DNA of 64,000 bases from Nocardioides hwasunensis (GCF_014779665.1 NZ_JACXYY010000007.1:124001-188000), one strand, 5' to 3'; positions 52,302-61,975 are shown, numbered from the stretch's first letter. Numbers and translations are program-made. Notes: generated from the letters alone by a model not told the origin.

Positions 52302-53330
52302 ATGATCACAGCGCGAGGACTCGTGCAGACCTTCCACACCAAGGTGGGCAGGGAGAAGAGGGAGGTTCGCGCCGTCGACGGTGTCGACCTCGACGTGGCG
52401 GAGGGCGAGGTCGTCGGCTTCCTCGGTCCCAACGGGGCCGGCAAGACCACGACCCTGCGGATGCTGACGACGCTGCTGCGCCCCGATGCCGGCACCGCGA
52501 CCGTCGCCGGCTACGACGTGGTGAAGGAGTCCGAGCAGGTGCGCCGCTCGATCGGCTACGTCTCGCAGGCCGGCGGCGTCTTCTCCTCGGCGCGCGCGGG
52601 TGAGGAGGTGATGGACCACGGGATGCTCTACGGCCTGTCGAAGCGACAGGTGGAGACCCGGGGTCACGAGCTCTTCGACCAGCTCCAGCTCGACGGGCTG
52701 TGGGAGCGGATGCCGAAGAACATGTCGGGCGGGCAGAAGCGCCGCCTCGACATCGCGATGGGGCTGATCCACGACCCGACGCTCGTCTTCCTCGACGAGC
52801 CCACGACGGGGCTCGACCCGCAGGCGCGCGCCAACCTGTGGGACCACATCGCCCGGCTGCGCTCCGAGCGCGGGGCCACGGTCTTCCTCACCACCCACTA
52901 CCTCGACGAGGCCGACGCCCTCTCCGACCGGATCGTCATCATCGACCAGGGCCGCATCGTCGCCTCCGACACCAGCGACAACCTCAAGGCCCAGGTCTCC
53001 GGCGACCTCGTCACGCTCGAGGTGGGTGCCGCCCACGTGGCGGTGGCCGCGGAGAAGCTCGCCTCGGTCGCGGAGTCGGTGGAGACCTCCGGCAGCCACG
53101 TCTCGGGGCGCGTCGCGCGCGCCGGACGCGTCGTGCCCGGCCTGCTGCGCGAGATCGAGCACGCCGGCGTCACGCTGGAGTCCATCGAGGTGCACCGCCC
53201 GACCCTGGACGACGTGTTCCTCACCCTGACCGGCCGCTCGCTGCGCGACGCCGAGTCCGAGAAGCCGGGGGAGCCCGACGCCGCCGACCCCGCCGCCACC
53301 GCCGCTGCCTCCGAGGGAGTGACCGCCTGA
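52302..53330 (+). CDS. ABC exporter ATPase (DrrA type)
   Basis: A 342-aa ATPase of the daunorubicin-resistance (DrrA) family, which exports drugs or polyketides. Walker A GPNGAGKTT, Q-loop GYVSQAGG, signature NMSGGQKRR, Walker B LVFLDEPTTGLD and H-loop TTHYLDEAD are intact; the C-terminal domain has the DrrA-typical LDDVFLTLTGRSLRD. The stop overlaps the permease start by ATGA. Control by PadR is inferred from the palindrome before it. Confidence 0.92.
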   Translation: MITARGLVQTFHTKVGREKREVRAVDGVDLDVAEGEVVGFLGPNGAGKTTTLRMLTTLLRPDAGTATVAGYDVVKESEQVRRSIGYVSQAGGVFSSARAGEEVMDHGMLYGLSKRQVETRGHELFDQLQLDGLWERMPKNMSGGQKRRLDIAMGLIHDPTLVFLDEPTTGLDPQARANLWDHIARLRSERGATVFLTTHYLDEADALSDRIVIIDQGRIVASDTSDNLKAQVSGDLVTLEVGAAHVAVAAEKLASVAESVETSGSHVSGRVARAGRVVPGLLREIEHAGVTLESIEVHRPTLDDVFLTLTGRSLRDAESEKPGEPDAADPAATAAASEGVTA

Positions 53331-54094
53331 TGTCCAGCTTCTTCCACGACTGCTTCATCGTCTTCCGCCGCCAGATCCGGATGAACCTGCGCAACCCCGC
53401 GTGGGTGCTCATCGGGATCCTCCAGCCGGTCCTCTACCTGCTGCTCTTCGGGCCGCTGCTCAAGCCGATCGTGTCCTCCTTCCCCGGCGCGGCCGACAAC
53501 GAGTTCACCTTCCTCGTGCCCGGTCTGCTCGTGCAGCTGGGGATGTTCGGGGCGTTCTTCGCCGGTTTCGGTCTGATCGCCGAGTGGCGTGAGGGCGTCG
53601 TCGAGGCCGAGCGGGTCACCCCCGCCTCGCGCACCGCGCTGCTCGTCGGGCGCCTGATGCGCGACCTGGTCCAGCTGCTGGTGCAGGCCCTGATCCTCAT
53701 CGGGCTCGGCCTCGTGATGGGCATGCGCGGCTCGGTCGGCGGCATCACCTTCGGTGTGGCGCTGACCCTGCTCGTCGGCGGTGCCTGCGCGGCGGCCTCC
53801 AACGCCGTGGCGCTGACCACGAAGTCCGAGGACGTGATGGCGCCGTTGATCAACATGGTGATGATGCCGGTGCTGCTGCTCAGCGGCATCCTGCTCCCGA
53901 TGACGCTCGGCCCGAGCTGGCTGCAGCGGATCAGCGACTTCATGCCGTTCCGATGGATCGTCGACGCCGTGCGCGGCTCCTTCGCCGGTGACTTCGCGGG
54001 CAACAGCCTGCTCTGGGGCACCGCCTGGGCGCTCGCGCTCTTCTCCGCCGCCGTGTGGTGGGGCACCGCGACGTTCCGCAAGGAGAACGCCTGA
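53330..54094 (+). CDS. ABC exporter permease (DrrB type)
   Basis: A 254-aa ABC-2 family permease with six predicted helices. The family pattern is present: RNPAWVLIGILQPVLYLLLFG, the ERVTPASRTALLVGR loop, and SGILLPMTLGPSWLQRISDFMPFRWIVDAVR. It shares the operon and ATGA overlap with the ATPase and forms the efflux channel. Substrate unknown. Confidence 0.92.
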   Translation: MSSFFHDCFIVFRRQIRMNLRNPAWVLIGILQPVLYLLLFGPLLKPIVSSFPGAADNEFTFLVPGLLVQLGMFGAFFAGFGLIAEWREGVVEAERVTPASRTALLVGRLMRDLVQLLVQALILIGLGLVMGMRGSVGGITFGVALTLLVGGACAAASNAVALTTKSEDVMAPLINMVMMPVLLLSGILLPMTLGPSWLQRISDFMPFRWIVDAVRGSFAGDFAGNSLLWGTAWALALFSAAVWWGTATFRKENA

Positions 54095-54162
54095 CCGCCT
54101 GGTCGCTGGTCCGGCCATCGACCTCGCACGGTTCGCAGGGCGCATCCTGACGTGCTGAGCCC

Positions 54163-54168
54163 TACGCT
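54163..54168 (+). promoter_or_regulatory. Putative leaderless -10 (TACGCT) for the MFS gene
   Basis: TACGCT ends 6 nt before the GTG at 54175. Confidence 0.45.
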
Positions 54169-54174
54169 CTACAA

Positions 54175-55578
54175 GTGAGCGCAGTTTCCTGGGGTACGCC
54201 GACCGCGCGCGGGGTCGTGGCGGCCGCCACCCTCGGGTCGGGGCTGACCCTGCTGGACGGCACGGTCGTCAACGTCGCGCTGCGCACGGTCGGCGAGGAC
54301 CTCGACGCCTCGCTGGTGCAGCTGCAGTGGATCACCAACGGCTACTTCCTCTCCCTCGCCTCCCTGATCCTGCTCGGCGGCTCGCTGGGCGACCGGCTGG
54401 GCCGGCGGCGGGTGTTCGTGATCGGCACGGTGTGGTTCGCCCTGGCCTCGCTGCTGTGCGGCATCGCGCCGAACGCCGAGATCCTCATCGCCGCGCGCGT
54501 GCTCCAGGGCGTCGGTGGCGCGCTGCTCACGCCCGGCAGCCTGGCGATGATCCAGGGCGCGTTCCGCGCCGAGGACCGCAGCCGCGCGATCGGCGCCTGG
54601 TCGGGCCTCGGCGGCATCGCCGCCGCGATCGGTCCGCTCGTGGGCGGGCTGCTCATCGACCACGGGTCGTGGCGCTGGATCTTCCTGATCAACCTCCCGA
54701 TCGCCGCGCTGGCGATCTGGCTGGCGCTGCGATGGGTGCCGGAGACCCGGGACACGCGTGCCCTCGACCGGTTCGACGTGCCGGGCGCGACGCTCGCGTC
54801 GCTGTCGCTGGCCGGCATCACCTGGGCACTCACCGACGCGGGCGGACCGGCGACGTGGTGGGCGGGCGCCCTCGGTGTCGCCGCCGCGGTCGGATTCGTC
54901 GTCGTCGAGCGCCGGACCCACGGGCCGATGGTGCCGCTCGGACTGTTCACCGACCGCACCTTCAGCGCCGCGAACATGATGACCCTGATCGTCTACGCCG
55001 CCCTCGGCGCGATCCTGTTCTTCCTCGTCCTGCAGCTCCAGACCGTCGCCGGCTACAACGCCCTCGAGGCCGGTCTCGCGACGCTGCCCATGACCGTGTG
55101 CATGCTCTTCCTCGCGGCCCGCGGTGGCGCGCTCGGCGAGCGCATCGGTCCGCGGATCCCGATGACCTTCGGGCCGATGGTCATGGCCGGCGGCACGCTG
55201 CTCCTGCTCAGGGCCGGGCCCGGCGCCGTCTACTGGCGCGACGTCGCGCCGGGTCTCACCGTCTTCGGCCTCGGGCTCGCGCTGATGGTCGCCCCGCTCA
55301 CCGCGACCGTCCTGGCCGCCGCCCCCGACGAGGTGACCGGCATCGCCAGCGGCATCAACAACGCCGTCGCCCGCGCCGGCTCCCTGCTCGCGGTCGCCGC
55401 GCTCCCCATGGCTGTGGGGCTCTCCGGCGACGACTACCGCGACCCGGCCGTCTTCGACGCGTCCTTCAGCACGGCGATGGTCGTCTGTGCCGTCCTCCTC
55501 GTGCTCGGCGGGCTGGTCTCGTGGATCACGATCCCGCACCGAGTCGAGGCTCCCGACGCGACGGACGTTGCGACGTAG
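54175..55578 (+). CDS. MFS drug transporter (DHA2/EmrB-QacA type)
   Basis: A 467-aa major-facilitator protein with 12-14 hydrophobic segments. Motifs of the DHA2 group are LDGTVVNVALRTVG in helix 1, QWITNGYFLSLASLILLGGSLGDRLGRRRVF (motif A) and GGIAAAIGPLVGGLLIDHGSWRWIFLINLPIA (motif C). It probably exports toxic compounds by proton antiport. GTG start 6 nt after TACGCT. Confidence 0.9.
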   Translation: MSAVSWGTPTARGVVAAATLGSGLTLLDGTVVNVALRTVGEDLDASLVQLQWITNGYFLSLASLILLGGSLGDRLGRRRVFVIGTVWFALASLLCGIAPNAEILIAARVLQGVGGALLTPGSLAMIQGAFRAEDRSRAIGAWSGLGGIAAAIGPLVGGLLIDHGSWRWIFLINLPIAALAIWLALRWVPETRDTRALDRFDVPGATLASLSLAGITWALTDAGGPATWWAGALGVAAAVGFVVVERRTHGPMVPLGLFTDRTFSAANMMTLIVYAALGAILFFLVLQLQTVAGYNALEAGLATLPMTVCMLFLAARGGALGERIGPRIPMTFGPMVMAGGTLLLLRAGPGAVYWRDVAPGLTVFGLGLALMVAPLTATVLAAAPDEVTGIASGINNAVARAGSLLAVAALPMAVGLSGDDYRDPAVFDASFSTAMVVCAVLLVLGGLVSWITIPHRVEAPDATDVAT

Positions 55579-55603
55579 TCCGGACCGCGCTTCGGCGGTC
55601 TCC

Positions 55604-55609
55604 TATCGT
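55604..55609 (+). promoter_or_regulatory. Putative leaderless -10 (TATCGT) for the VanY-like gene
   Basis: TATCGT ends 6 nt before the GTG at 55616. Confidence 0.45.
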
Positions 55610-55615
55610 CTAGGG

Positions 55616-56845
55616 GTGCGCGTACGACGGGGGGCGTGGGTGGCGACGGCCGTCGCCCTCTCGCTGCTGCTCGGCGCGTGCAGCGGCTCGGAGGCTCCGG
55701 AGGACGGGCCGCCGACCTCCGCCCGCACCGGCGACGTACCCACCGACGAGCCCAGCGCGACGACCAGCGACACTCCGGTCCCCCCGGTCGCCGACCCCGA
55801 CCACGCCGTCGACCCGCCGGGCGCGCGCGAGGGCCGGCTGTGGAGCGCAGACATCCTCGTGCAGTGGGACCAACCGCTCGCCGACGCGCTGGTCGAGAAG
55901 ATCGACAGGCTCAAGGGCGTCGCGCACACCGAGCGCATCGGCCTCGGCCAGGTGAGCCTGGAGAACCGCGTGCTCACCGTCGCGGCGGTCGACCCGGGTG
56001 CCTACCGCCACTTCACCCGCGCCGACGTCGCCGACTTCCAGGAGGGCTGGGACCGCGTGGCCGGCGGCGAGATGTCGACGACGCAGGCGGTGTCCGAGCG
56101 GCTCTCCGACGACGACGGCTTCGTCCGCCTGGGCAGCGACGACGACGCGCCCACCCTGCACGTCGGGGCGCTCACCCCGCAGATCCCGACGATCGACATG
56201 GTGGTCAACCGCGCGTGGGCCGACGACATCGGGATGGGGGAGGACAACGGTCTGCTCATCTCCACCGACGGCGTCACGCCCGCGACCATCCGCAAGCCGC
56301 TCCAGCGCCTGGTCGGCAAGGGCGCCTCGGTGCAGATGCTCGACGTCGCCTCCCGCCTGGGCCTGGACCCCGACGCGCGGCTCACCGCGATCCCGACCGA
56401 CAGCACCCTCGGCAGCGTGGTCGGCACCTACCGCTACCGCGTCGTCGACGGCCGCGTGGAGCCCGACGCCGCGTGGGTCGCGGCCAACATCCGCACCGAG
56501 ACCGTCCCGATCCTGGGCAGCGTCACCTGCCACAAGGACCTCTTCCCCCAGCTGCGGGCCGCGCTCCTCGAGGTCCAGCAGCAGGGCCTGGCCAAGGAGG
56601 TCCACCCCAGCGAGTACGCCGGCTGCTACTACCCGCGCTTCATCGCCGACACGACCTCGCTCTCCAACCACGCCTTCGGCCTCGCCCTCGACCTCAACGT
56701 CCCGGGCAACCAGCGCGGCACGGTCGGCGAGATGGACCGCGCCATCGTCGGCATCTTCAAGCGCTGGGGCTTCGCCTGGGGCGGCGACTGGCGCTACACC
56801 GACCCGATGCACTTCGAGCTCGCCGAGGTGAAGAAGGTCGGCTGA
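55616..56845 (+). CDS. M15 (VanY-type) D-alanyl-D-alanine carboxypeptidase-like lipoprotein
   Basis: A 409-aa exported lipoprotein: signal peptide with lipobox LLGAC (Cys22), a Pro/Thr/Ser linker, a domain of unknown type (about 70-270) and a C-terminal VanY/M15 zinc peptidase. The zinc motif is SNHAFGLALDLN and the final DPMHFEL gives the second His. The family trims peptidoglycan stem peptides. The quinone oxidoreductase follows, 17 bp after the stop. Confidence 0.82.
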   Translation: MRVRRGAWVATAVALSLLLGACSGSEAPEDGPPTSARTGDVPTDEPSATTSDTPVPPVADPDHAVDPPGAREGRLWSADILVQWDQPLADALVEKIDRLKGVAHTERIGLGQVSLENRVLTVAAVDPGAYRHFTRADVADFQEGWDRVAGGEMSTTQAVSERLSDDDGFVRLGSDDDAPTLHVGALTPQIPTIDMVVNRAWADDIGMGEDNGLLISTDGVTPATIRKPLQRLVGKGASVQMLDVASRLGLDPDARLTAIPTDSTLGSVVGTYRYRVVDGRVEPDAAWVAANIRTETVPILGSVTCHKDLFPQLRAALLEVQQQGLAKEVHPSEYAGCYYPRFIADTTSLSNHAFGLALDLNVPGNQRGTVGEMDRAIVGIFKRWGFAWGGDWRYTDPMHFELAEVKKVG

Positions 56846-56849
56846 TGGC

Positions 56850-56855
56850 TAGGGT
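56850..56855 (+). promoter_or_regulatory. Putative leaderless -10 (TAGGGT) for the quinone oxidoreductase gene
   Basis: TAGGGT ends 7 nt before the ATG at 56863. Confidence 0.45.
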
Positions 56856-56862
56856 CGGACGA

Positions 56863-57840
56863 ATGAAGGCAGTCCAGGTCGTCACCCTCACCGGCCCCAC
56901 CGACGTCGAGGTGCGCGAGGTCGACGCGCCGGCACCCGGTCCCCACGACGTGCTGGTCGAGGTGCACCGCGTCGGCATCGCGTTCCCCGACCTGCTGCTG
57001 AGCCGTGGGGAGTACCAGTTCAAGCCCGATCCGCCCTTCACGCTCGGGGTCGACTTCGCCGGCGTCGTCCTCGATCCCGGCCACCCGGAGTCGAGCGGCT
57101 TCACCGCGGGCCAGCGGGTCGCGGGCGTCAACCTCCACGGCGGCGCGGCCGAGCAGGTCGCCAACCCCGCGATCTTCACCTTCGCGCTCCCCGACGAGAT
57201 GTCGTACGACGAGGGCGCGGCGCTGCCGATGAACTACCTCACCGCCCTCTTCGCGCTCGAGGAGCGCGGAGGCCTGCGCGAGGGCGAGACGGTCCTCGTG
57301 CACGGCGCGGCCGGTGGCGTCGGCACCGCCACGCTCCAGGTCGCCCGGGGCCTCGGCGCCCGCACGATCGCGGTCGTGAGCACCGAGGAGAAGGCCGCCT
57401 TCGCCCGCGCGGCCGGGGCCGACGAGACGATCGTCGGCCCGGACTTCAAGGACGCGGTCCGAGAGCTCACCGGAGGCAGGGGCGTCGACGTCGTCCTCGA
57501 CGTGGTGGGTGGCGAGGCGTTCACCGACTCGCTGCGCTGCCTGGCCGAGCAGGGGCGGGTGCTGGTCGTCGGCTTCGCCGCCGGTCAGGGCATCCCGCAG
57601 GTCAAGGTCAACCGGCTGCTGCTCGGCAACACCGACGTCCGCGGCGTCGGCTGGGGCGCGTACGCGATGGCGCGGCCCGGCTACATGCAGCAGCAGTGGC
57701 ACCGGCTGACGCCGATGATCGCCGCGGGTGTGGTCAAGCCGCCCGTCGGGGCGACCTACGACCTCGCCGACTTCGGGCGCGCGCTCGTCGACATGGACGA
57801 GCGCCGCACCCTCGGCAAGTCGGTCGTGCGGGTCCGCTGA
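56863..57840 (+). CDS. NADPH:quinone oxidoreductase family protein
   Basis: A 325-aa member of the zinc-free MDR (quinone oxidoreductase) family. A GroES-like N-terminal domain with GVDFAGVV precedes a Rossmann domain with VHGAAGGVGTATLQVARGLGA. The family reduces quinones or enones with NADPH. The ATG at 56863 is preferred because homologues begin at this MKAVQV and TAGGGT lies 7 nt upstream; an ATG at 56845 is in frame. Confidence 0.88.
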   Translation: MKAVQVVTLTGPTDVEVREVDAPAPGPHDVLVEVHRVGIAFPDLLLSRGEYQFKPDPPFTLGVDFAGVVLDPGHPESSGFTAGQRVAGVNLHGGAAEQVANPAIFTFALPDEMSYDEGAALPMNYLTALFALEERGGLREGETVLVHGAAGGVGTATLQVARGLGARTIAVVSTEEKAAFARAAGADETIVGPDFKDAVRELTGGRGVDVVLDVVGGEAFTDSLRCLAEQGRVLVVGFAAGQGIPQVKVNRLLLGNTDVRGVGWGAYAMARPGYMQQQWHRLTPMIAAGVVKPPVGATYDLADFGRALVDMDERRTLGKSVVRVR

Positions 57841-57844
57841 GCCG

Positions 57845-59326
57845 CTACTTCACGACCTTCACGGTCTCCTGGGCGAACCCGTAGCCGTTCTTCGTCGCCT
57901 TCAGCGCCACCTTGCCGGGCTTGCCGGCCTTGATGGTCAGCGTGCACTTCCCCGATCCCTTGGTGGTGCACGAGTCGCCACCGCCCTTGACCTTCACCCC
58001 GCCGACCCCGGAGCCGGCGTCGGTCACCGTGACCGTCACCTTCGACGCCTTGCCGGCCTTGGCCCGGCCCTTCGCCTTCAGCGTCAGGCCGGGGTTCACG
58101 ATCCGGGAGAAGACCGACTGCGACGAGACGTCGTTGACCAGCACGGTGCCCTGGTCGAGCGAGGCGTCGACGGCGATGCTCCAGAGGTCGGAGGAGCCGG
58201 TCGGTGCCTTGATCGCCTGGACCGCGCCCGGCACGAACCCGCTCGGCGAGGTGCGCAGGGCGTACGCCTGGTCGGCGTCGGTCGTCCACGCCAGCCACAG
58301 CCGGCCGGTCGCACCGGACGAGAGGGAGACGAGGCGGGCGTTCTTCGTGCCCGGGACCGAGGAGGCCTTCGGGGCCCCGACGCTCCACAGGGCGATGCTC
58401 TTCGTCGTCGGGTAGCCGGTCTTGTAGGCCACCACGACGCCGCCGCCGTGGGGACGGGCCACCATCGCGACCCGCTGGTCGGCGGCGAGCGAGTCGGTGC
58501 CGGTGCTGGAGCCTGGCGCCTTGAGGACCGGGCCGGCCGTGGGGTAGACCTGCCGCACGAAGATCCCGTTGTTGTCGGCGGTGCTGCCGTTGGCGTACCA
58601 GGCCATCCAGACCGTGTCACCGCTGTTGACCAGCGTGGTGTCGTAGAGGCAGCAACCGCTGGCGGTGTAGACGGCGTCGTCCGCGGCCGCCGAGACGACG
58701 CCCTGGTCGGTGGTCTCGATGGCCCCCACGCGGACGGCGATGTCGGAGTTGAGCGTGCCCGCGGTGACCGGGGTTCCGTTGGCGAGCGTGGTCGCGCCGT
58801 TGCCGTAGCCGGAGTAGGCCGCGCCGAACTTGGTCAGCGCGTGCGGCTGGAGGCTCCACGCCGTGCCGCTGGCGTCGCTGACGGTGTCGTAGGCGTAGCC
58901 GTGGGAGAAGAAGTTGGCGGTGTTGGTGTCCTGCAGGCCGCTGAACATGAGCCGCAGCCCGCCCGCGGCCGTCGTCATCAGCACCGGGTTGTCGATCAGT
59001 GCACCCCAGGTGCCGAGCACGTTGCTGTGGCCGGTGACCTTGCCGCTGGTCGCGAGGGTGCTGTGCTCGTAGGCCGCGTCGGTGCCGACGTCCTGCTGGT
59101 AGACCGCGTGCAGCACGCCGTCCGCGGTTCGCTGGAGGGTGATCTCGGACAGCGTGTCGACCGGGCCGGTCGAGACCTTCGTCCAGCCCCCGCCGGCGCG
59201 GGCCTGGACGGGGGCGTGGGCGGGTCGGTCGTCTCCGGCCGCGCTCGCCCCGGCGGTGGGCGCGAGGGCGGCGGCGACGAGCCCGCCCGCGGCGAGCAGG
59301 GCGAGCACACGGGTGCGTACGGTCAT
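57845..59326 (-). CDS. Secreted protein with C-terminal Ig-like domain, function unknown
   Basis: A 493-aa exported protein. The signal peptide ends near ASAAGDD (residue 30). The body (about 50-400) is repetitive beta structure, with recurring VWMAWYANGS, LWLAWTTDAD and VVAYKTG blades resembling a six/seven-bladed propeller (sialidase-like), but I see no Asp-box. The C-terminal 80 residues have a Big/Ig-like fold with a Cys pair (DSCTTKGSGKCTLTI). It converges on the oxidoreductase with 4 bp between stops. Confidence 0.8.
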   Translation of the reverse strand: MTVRTRVLALLAAGGLVAAALAPTAGASAAGDDRPAHAPVQARAGGGWTKVSTGPVDTLSEITLQRTADGVLHAVYQQDVGTDAAYEHSTLATSGKVTGHSNVLGTWGALIDNPVLMTTAAGGLRLMFSGLQDTNTANFFSHGYAYDTVSDASGTAWSLQPHALTKFGAAYSGYGNGATTLANGTPVTAGTLNSDIAVRVGAIETTDQGVVSAAADDAVYTASGCCLYDTTLVNSGDTVWMAWYANGSTADNNGIFVRQVYPTAGPVLKAPGSSTGTDSLAADQRVAMVARPHGGGVVVAYKTGYPTTKSIALWSVGAPKASSVPGTKNARLVSLSSGATGRLWLAWTTDADQAYALRTSPSGFVPGAVQAIKAPTGSSDLWSIAVDASLDQGTVLVNDVSSQSVFSRIVNPGLTLKAKGRAKAGKASKVTVTVTDAGSGVGGVKVKGGGDSCTTKGSGKCTLTIKAGKPGKVALKATKNGYGFAQETVKVVK

Positions 59327-59470
59327 CGGTCATCTCCCACGGGTAGGCACGTCTGCTCCCGACACACTCCTCCTCCGTGAGGCCACTGCCGAGGGTGGCA
59401 GCACGTGGTCTGGACCAGGGCCCCGTCGGCTCGGGACCGACGGTGGGATCGCCCCTTGGGCGCCATGACC

Positions 59471-59476
59471 TAGGGT
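59471..59476 (+). promoter_or_regulatory. Putative leaderless -10 (TAGGGT) for the M13 peptidase gene
   Basis: TAGGGT ends 7 nt before the GTG at 59484, identical in sequence and spacing to the one at 56850. Confidence 0.5.
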
Positions 59477-59483
59477 CGAACGC

Positions 59484-61427
59484 GTGACGATCCTCGATGC
59501 GGCCCGCGAGGGCATGAACCCCGACATCCGGCCCCAGGACGACCTCTTCGGCCACGTCAACGGACGGTGGCTGGAGGAGACCGACATCCCGTCGGACAAG
59601 TCGAGCTGGGGCGCGTTCATCGCGCTGGCCGACGCCGCCGAGCAGCAGGTGCGCGACATCATCACCGAGCTGGCCGACCGCCCGGCCGACGAGCTCGACG
59701 CCGACGAGCGCAAGATCGGCGACCTCTTCGCCTCCTTCATGGACACCGAGACGATCGAGGCCAAGGGCCTGCGACCGGTCAAGGGCCTGCTCGACCGTGC
59801 CGCCGAGGTCGAGGACCTCACCGGTCTCGCCGCGTTCCTCGGGATGTTCGAGCGCATCGGCGGCCCCGGGCTGTTCGGCTCCTACATCACCCCCGACCGC
59901 GTCGACGCCTCGCGCAACATCGTCTACCTCGCCCAGGGCGGCCTCGGCCTGCCCGACGAGTCCTACTACGACGACGAGAAGTTCGCCGAGATCCGCGACA
60001 AGTACCTCGCCTACCTCACGACCCTGCTCACCCTCAGCGAGCACCCGGAGCCCGAGGCCGCGGCGGCTCGCGTGCTGGCGTACGAGACGCGCCTGGCCCA
60101 GGGGCACTGGGAGGCGGCCGAGACGCGCGACGTCCAGAAGACCACCAACCACAAGAGCCTCGACGAGCTGCGCGAGCTGTGCCCGGCCTTCGACTGGGTC
60201 ACCTACGTCACCGGCCTCGGCGGCACCGAGGAGACACTGCGCACCACGATCGTGATGCAGCCCGACTTCTTCTCCCACCTGTCCACGGTGCTGGAGGAGA
60301 CGCCGATCGAGACCTGGCGCGACATCCTCCACGTCCGTGTCGTGCGGAGCTCGGCGCCGTACCTCCCCGACGCGTTCGTCGAGGCCAACTTCGACTTCTA
60401 CGGCCGCACCCTCAACGGCACGCCCGAGCTGCGGGCCCGCTGGAAGCGTGGCGTCGACTTCGTCGAGGGCTGCATCGGCGAGGCGGTCGGCAAGGTCTAC
60501 GTCGCGCGTCACTTCCCGCCGTCGTCGAAGCAGATGATGGACGAGCTGGTCGCCAACCTCGTCACGGCCTACCGCCGCTCGATCGAGGCGCTCGACTGGA
60601 TGGGCGAGGACACCAAGCAGCACGCCTACGACAAGCTCGACCGCTTCTACCCGAAGATCGGCTACCCCACCGAGTTCCGCGACTACTCCGCGCTCGTCAT
60701 CTCCGCCGACGACCTGATGGGCAACGTCGCCGCGGCCTCGTCGTTCGAGACCGACCGCCAGCTCGAGAAGGTCGGCCAGCCCGTCGACCGCGACGAGTGG
60801 CTGATGCTCCCGCAGACCGTCAACGCCTACTACCACCCCGGCACCAACGAGATCTGCTTCCCGGCCGCCATCCTCCAGCCGCCGTTCTTCAGCCCGGACG
60901 CCGAGGAGGCCGAGAACTACGGCGGCATCGGTGCCGTCATCGGCCACGAGATCGGTCACGGCTTCGACGACCAGGGCGCGCAGTACGACGGCGACGGCAA
61001 CCTCCACGACTGGTGGACCGCCGACGACAAGTCGGCGTTCCAGGCCAAGTCGCAGGCGCTGGTCACCCAGTACGACGCCTTCGAGCCGCGCAGCCTGCCC
61101 GGCGAGCACGTCAACGGCAGCCTCACCGTCGGCGAGAACATCGGCGACCTGGGCGGCCTGACCATCGCGCACAAGGCCTACGTCATCAGCCAGGGCGGGG
61201 AGCCGTCGGTCGAGGACCGGCGCACGCTCTTCCTCAACTGGAGCCACGTGTGGCGCACCAAGCGCCGCAAGGAGCAGGAGCTGCAGTACCTGACGATCGA
61301 CCCGCACAGCCCCGCCGAGTTCCGCGCCAACATCGTGCGCAACCTCGACGAGTTCCACGAGGTCTTCGACACCGAGCCCGGCGACGGTCTCTGGCTCGAG
61401 CCCGAGAGCCGCGTCCGCATCTGGTGA
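59484..61427 (+). CDS. M13 family (PepO/neprilysin-type) metallopeptidase
   Basis: A 647-aa cytosolic zinc peptidase; no signal or membrane anchor is seen, unlike eukaryotic neprilysin. The zinc motif HEIGH has His488, Glu489 and His492; the third ligand Glu551 and Asp555 lie in ENIGDLGG; substrate-binding NAYYHPGTNEICFPAAIL precedes them. It cleaves small peptides on the amino side of hydrophobic residues. GTG start, leaderless pattern. Confidence 0.93.
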   Translation: MTILDAAREGMNPDIRPQDDLFGHVNGRWLEETDIPSDKSSWGAFIALADAAEQQVRDIITELADRPADELDADERKIGDLFASFMDTETIEAKGLRPVKGLLDRAAEVEDLTGLAAFLGMFERIGGPGLFGSYITPDRVDASRNIVYLAQGGLGLPDESYYDDEKFAEIRDKYLAYLTTLLTLSEHPEPEAAAARVLAYETRLAQGHWEAAETRDVQKTTNHKSLDELRELCPAFDWVTYVTGLGGTEETLRTTIVMQPDFFSHLSTVLEETPIETWRDILHVRVVRSSAPYLPDAFVEANFDFYGRTLNGTPELRARWKRGVDFVEGCIGEAVGKVYVARHFPPSSKQMMDELVANLVTAYRRSIEALDWMGEDTKQHAYDKLDRFYPKIGYPTEFRDYSALVISADDLMGNVAAASSFETDRQLEKVGQPVDRDEWLMLPQTVNAYYHPGTNEICFPAAILQPPFFSPDAEEAENYGGIGAVIGHEIGHGFDDQGAQYDGDGNLHDWWTADDKSAFQAKSQALVTQYDAFEPRSLPGEHVNGSLTVGENIGDLGGLTIAHKAYVISQGGEPSVEDRRTLFLNWSHVWRTKRRKEQELQYLTIDPHSPAEFRANIVRNLDEFHEVFDTEPGDGLWLEPESRVRIW

Positions 61428-61431
61428 CGTC

Positions 61432-61488
61432 GCTACCGAACAGTCGCGGGGTCGATGTGCTCGATCTGGCCCGCGACTGTTCGGTAGC
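61432..61488. repeat. GCTACCGAACAGTC palindrome, family 5, copy 1
   Basis: A 57-bp element with perfect 19-bp arms, GCTACCGAACAGTCGCGGG and its exact complement, and a 19-nt loop. It lies 4 bp after the M13 stop and abuts the stop codon of the truncated gene at 61489, so it can also end both transcripts. A second 57-bp copy occurs at 62313. Confidence 0.8.
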
Positions 61489-61956
61489 TCAGCTGTTCTC
61501 GGCGGGCACGGCGGCGAGGCGGGGCGCGAGCGTCGCGGTGTCGAGCGCCACCAGTGCCTCCCGCTCGCCACGCCGACGCATCTCGTCGAAGACCGCGCGC
61601 TCGGGTCGCGCGACCCTGACGCCGTAGCGGGTCCACGACTCCCAGGCGGGGCGATGCTCGAAGGACGGCGCGATGCCGGGGTGGCGACGCACGCCGCAGC
61701 GCGGGCCGAGGGCGACCGGCACGGGGAGTGGAGTGGCGCCGTCGACGGCGAGCCCGTCGAACCACGCGGCTCCGTGGAGCAGGCACGCCGCCCACCCGGT
61801 GATCACGGCCTGGGGAGGGAGTGCGGCAGCCACCTCGATGATGCGCTGCTGCACGAGGCTCCGATCGACGTCGCGGGGGACGTACGCCCCCCACGACGTG
61901 CGGGCGTAGCGGCGGCTCCTCGCCTGGTCGGGGGTCAGCTCGACCCCGACGCGCAA
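61489..61956 (-). pseudogene. C-terminally truncated AbiEi-antitoxin/DUF559-type protein (probable remnant)
   Basis: A 155-aa product starting at a TTG (LRVGVELTPDQARSRRYARTSWGAYVP), similar to actinobacterial proteins of about 300 aa with an AbiEi-like winged-helix N-terminus and a DUF559 (Vsr-like) nuclease C-terminus. VVPAALPPQAVITGWAACLLHGAAWFDGL and a PERAVFDEMRR block are present, but the frame stops there, so the nuclease half is absent. The 3' break sits at a family 5 palindrome. Start and pseudogene status are uncertain. Confidence 0.55.
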
Positions 61957-61975
61957 CGGGGCGACCAGGCACAGG

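Noticed and set aside
58617..61571. A 984-codon minus-strand open frame over the M13 peptidase gene
   Set aside because: It is antisense to a well-supported peptidase with an intact HEIGH motif and shows no family motif of its own.
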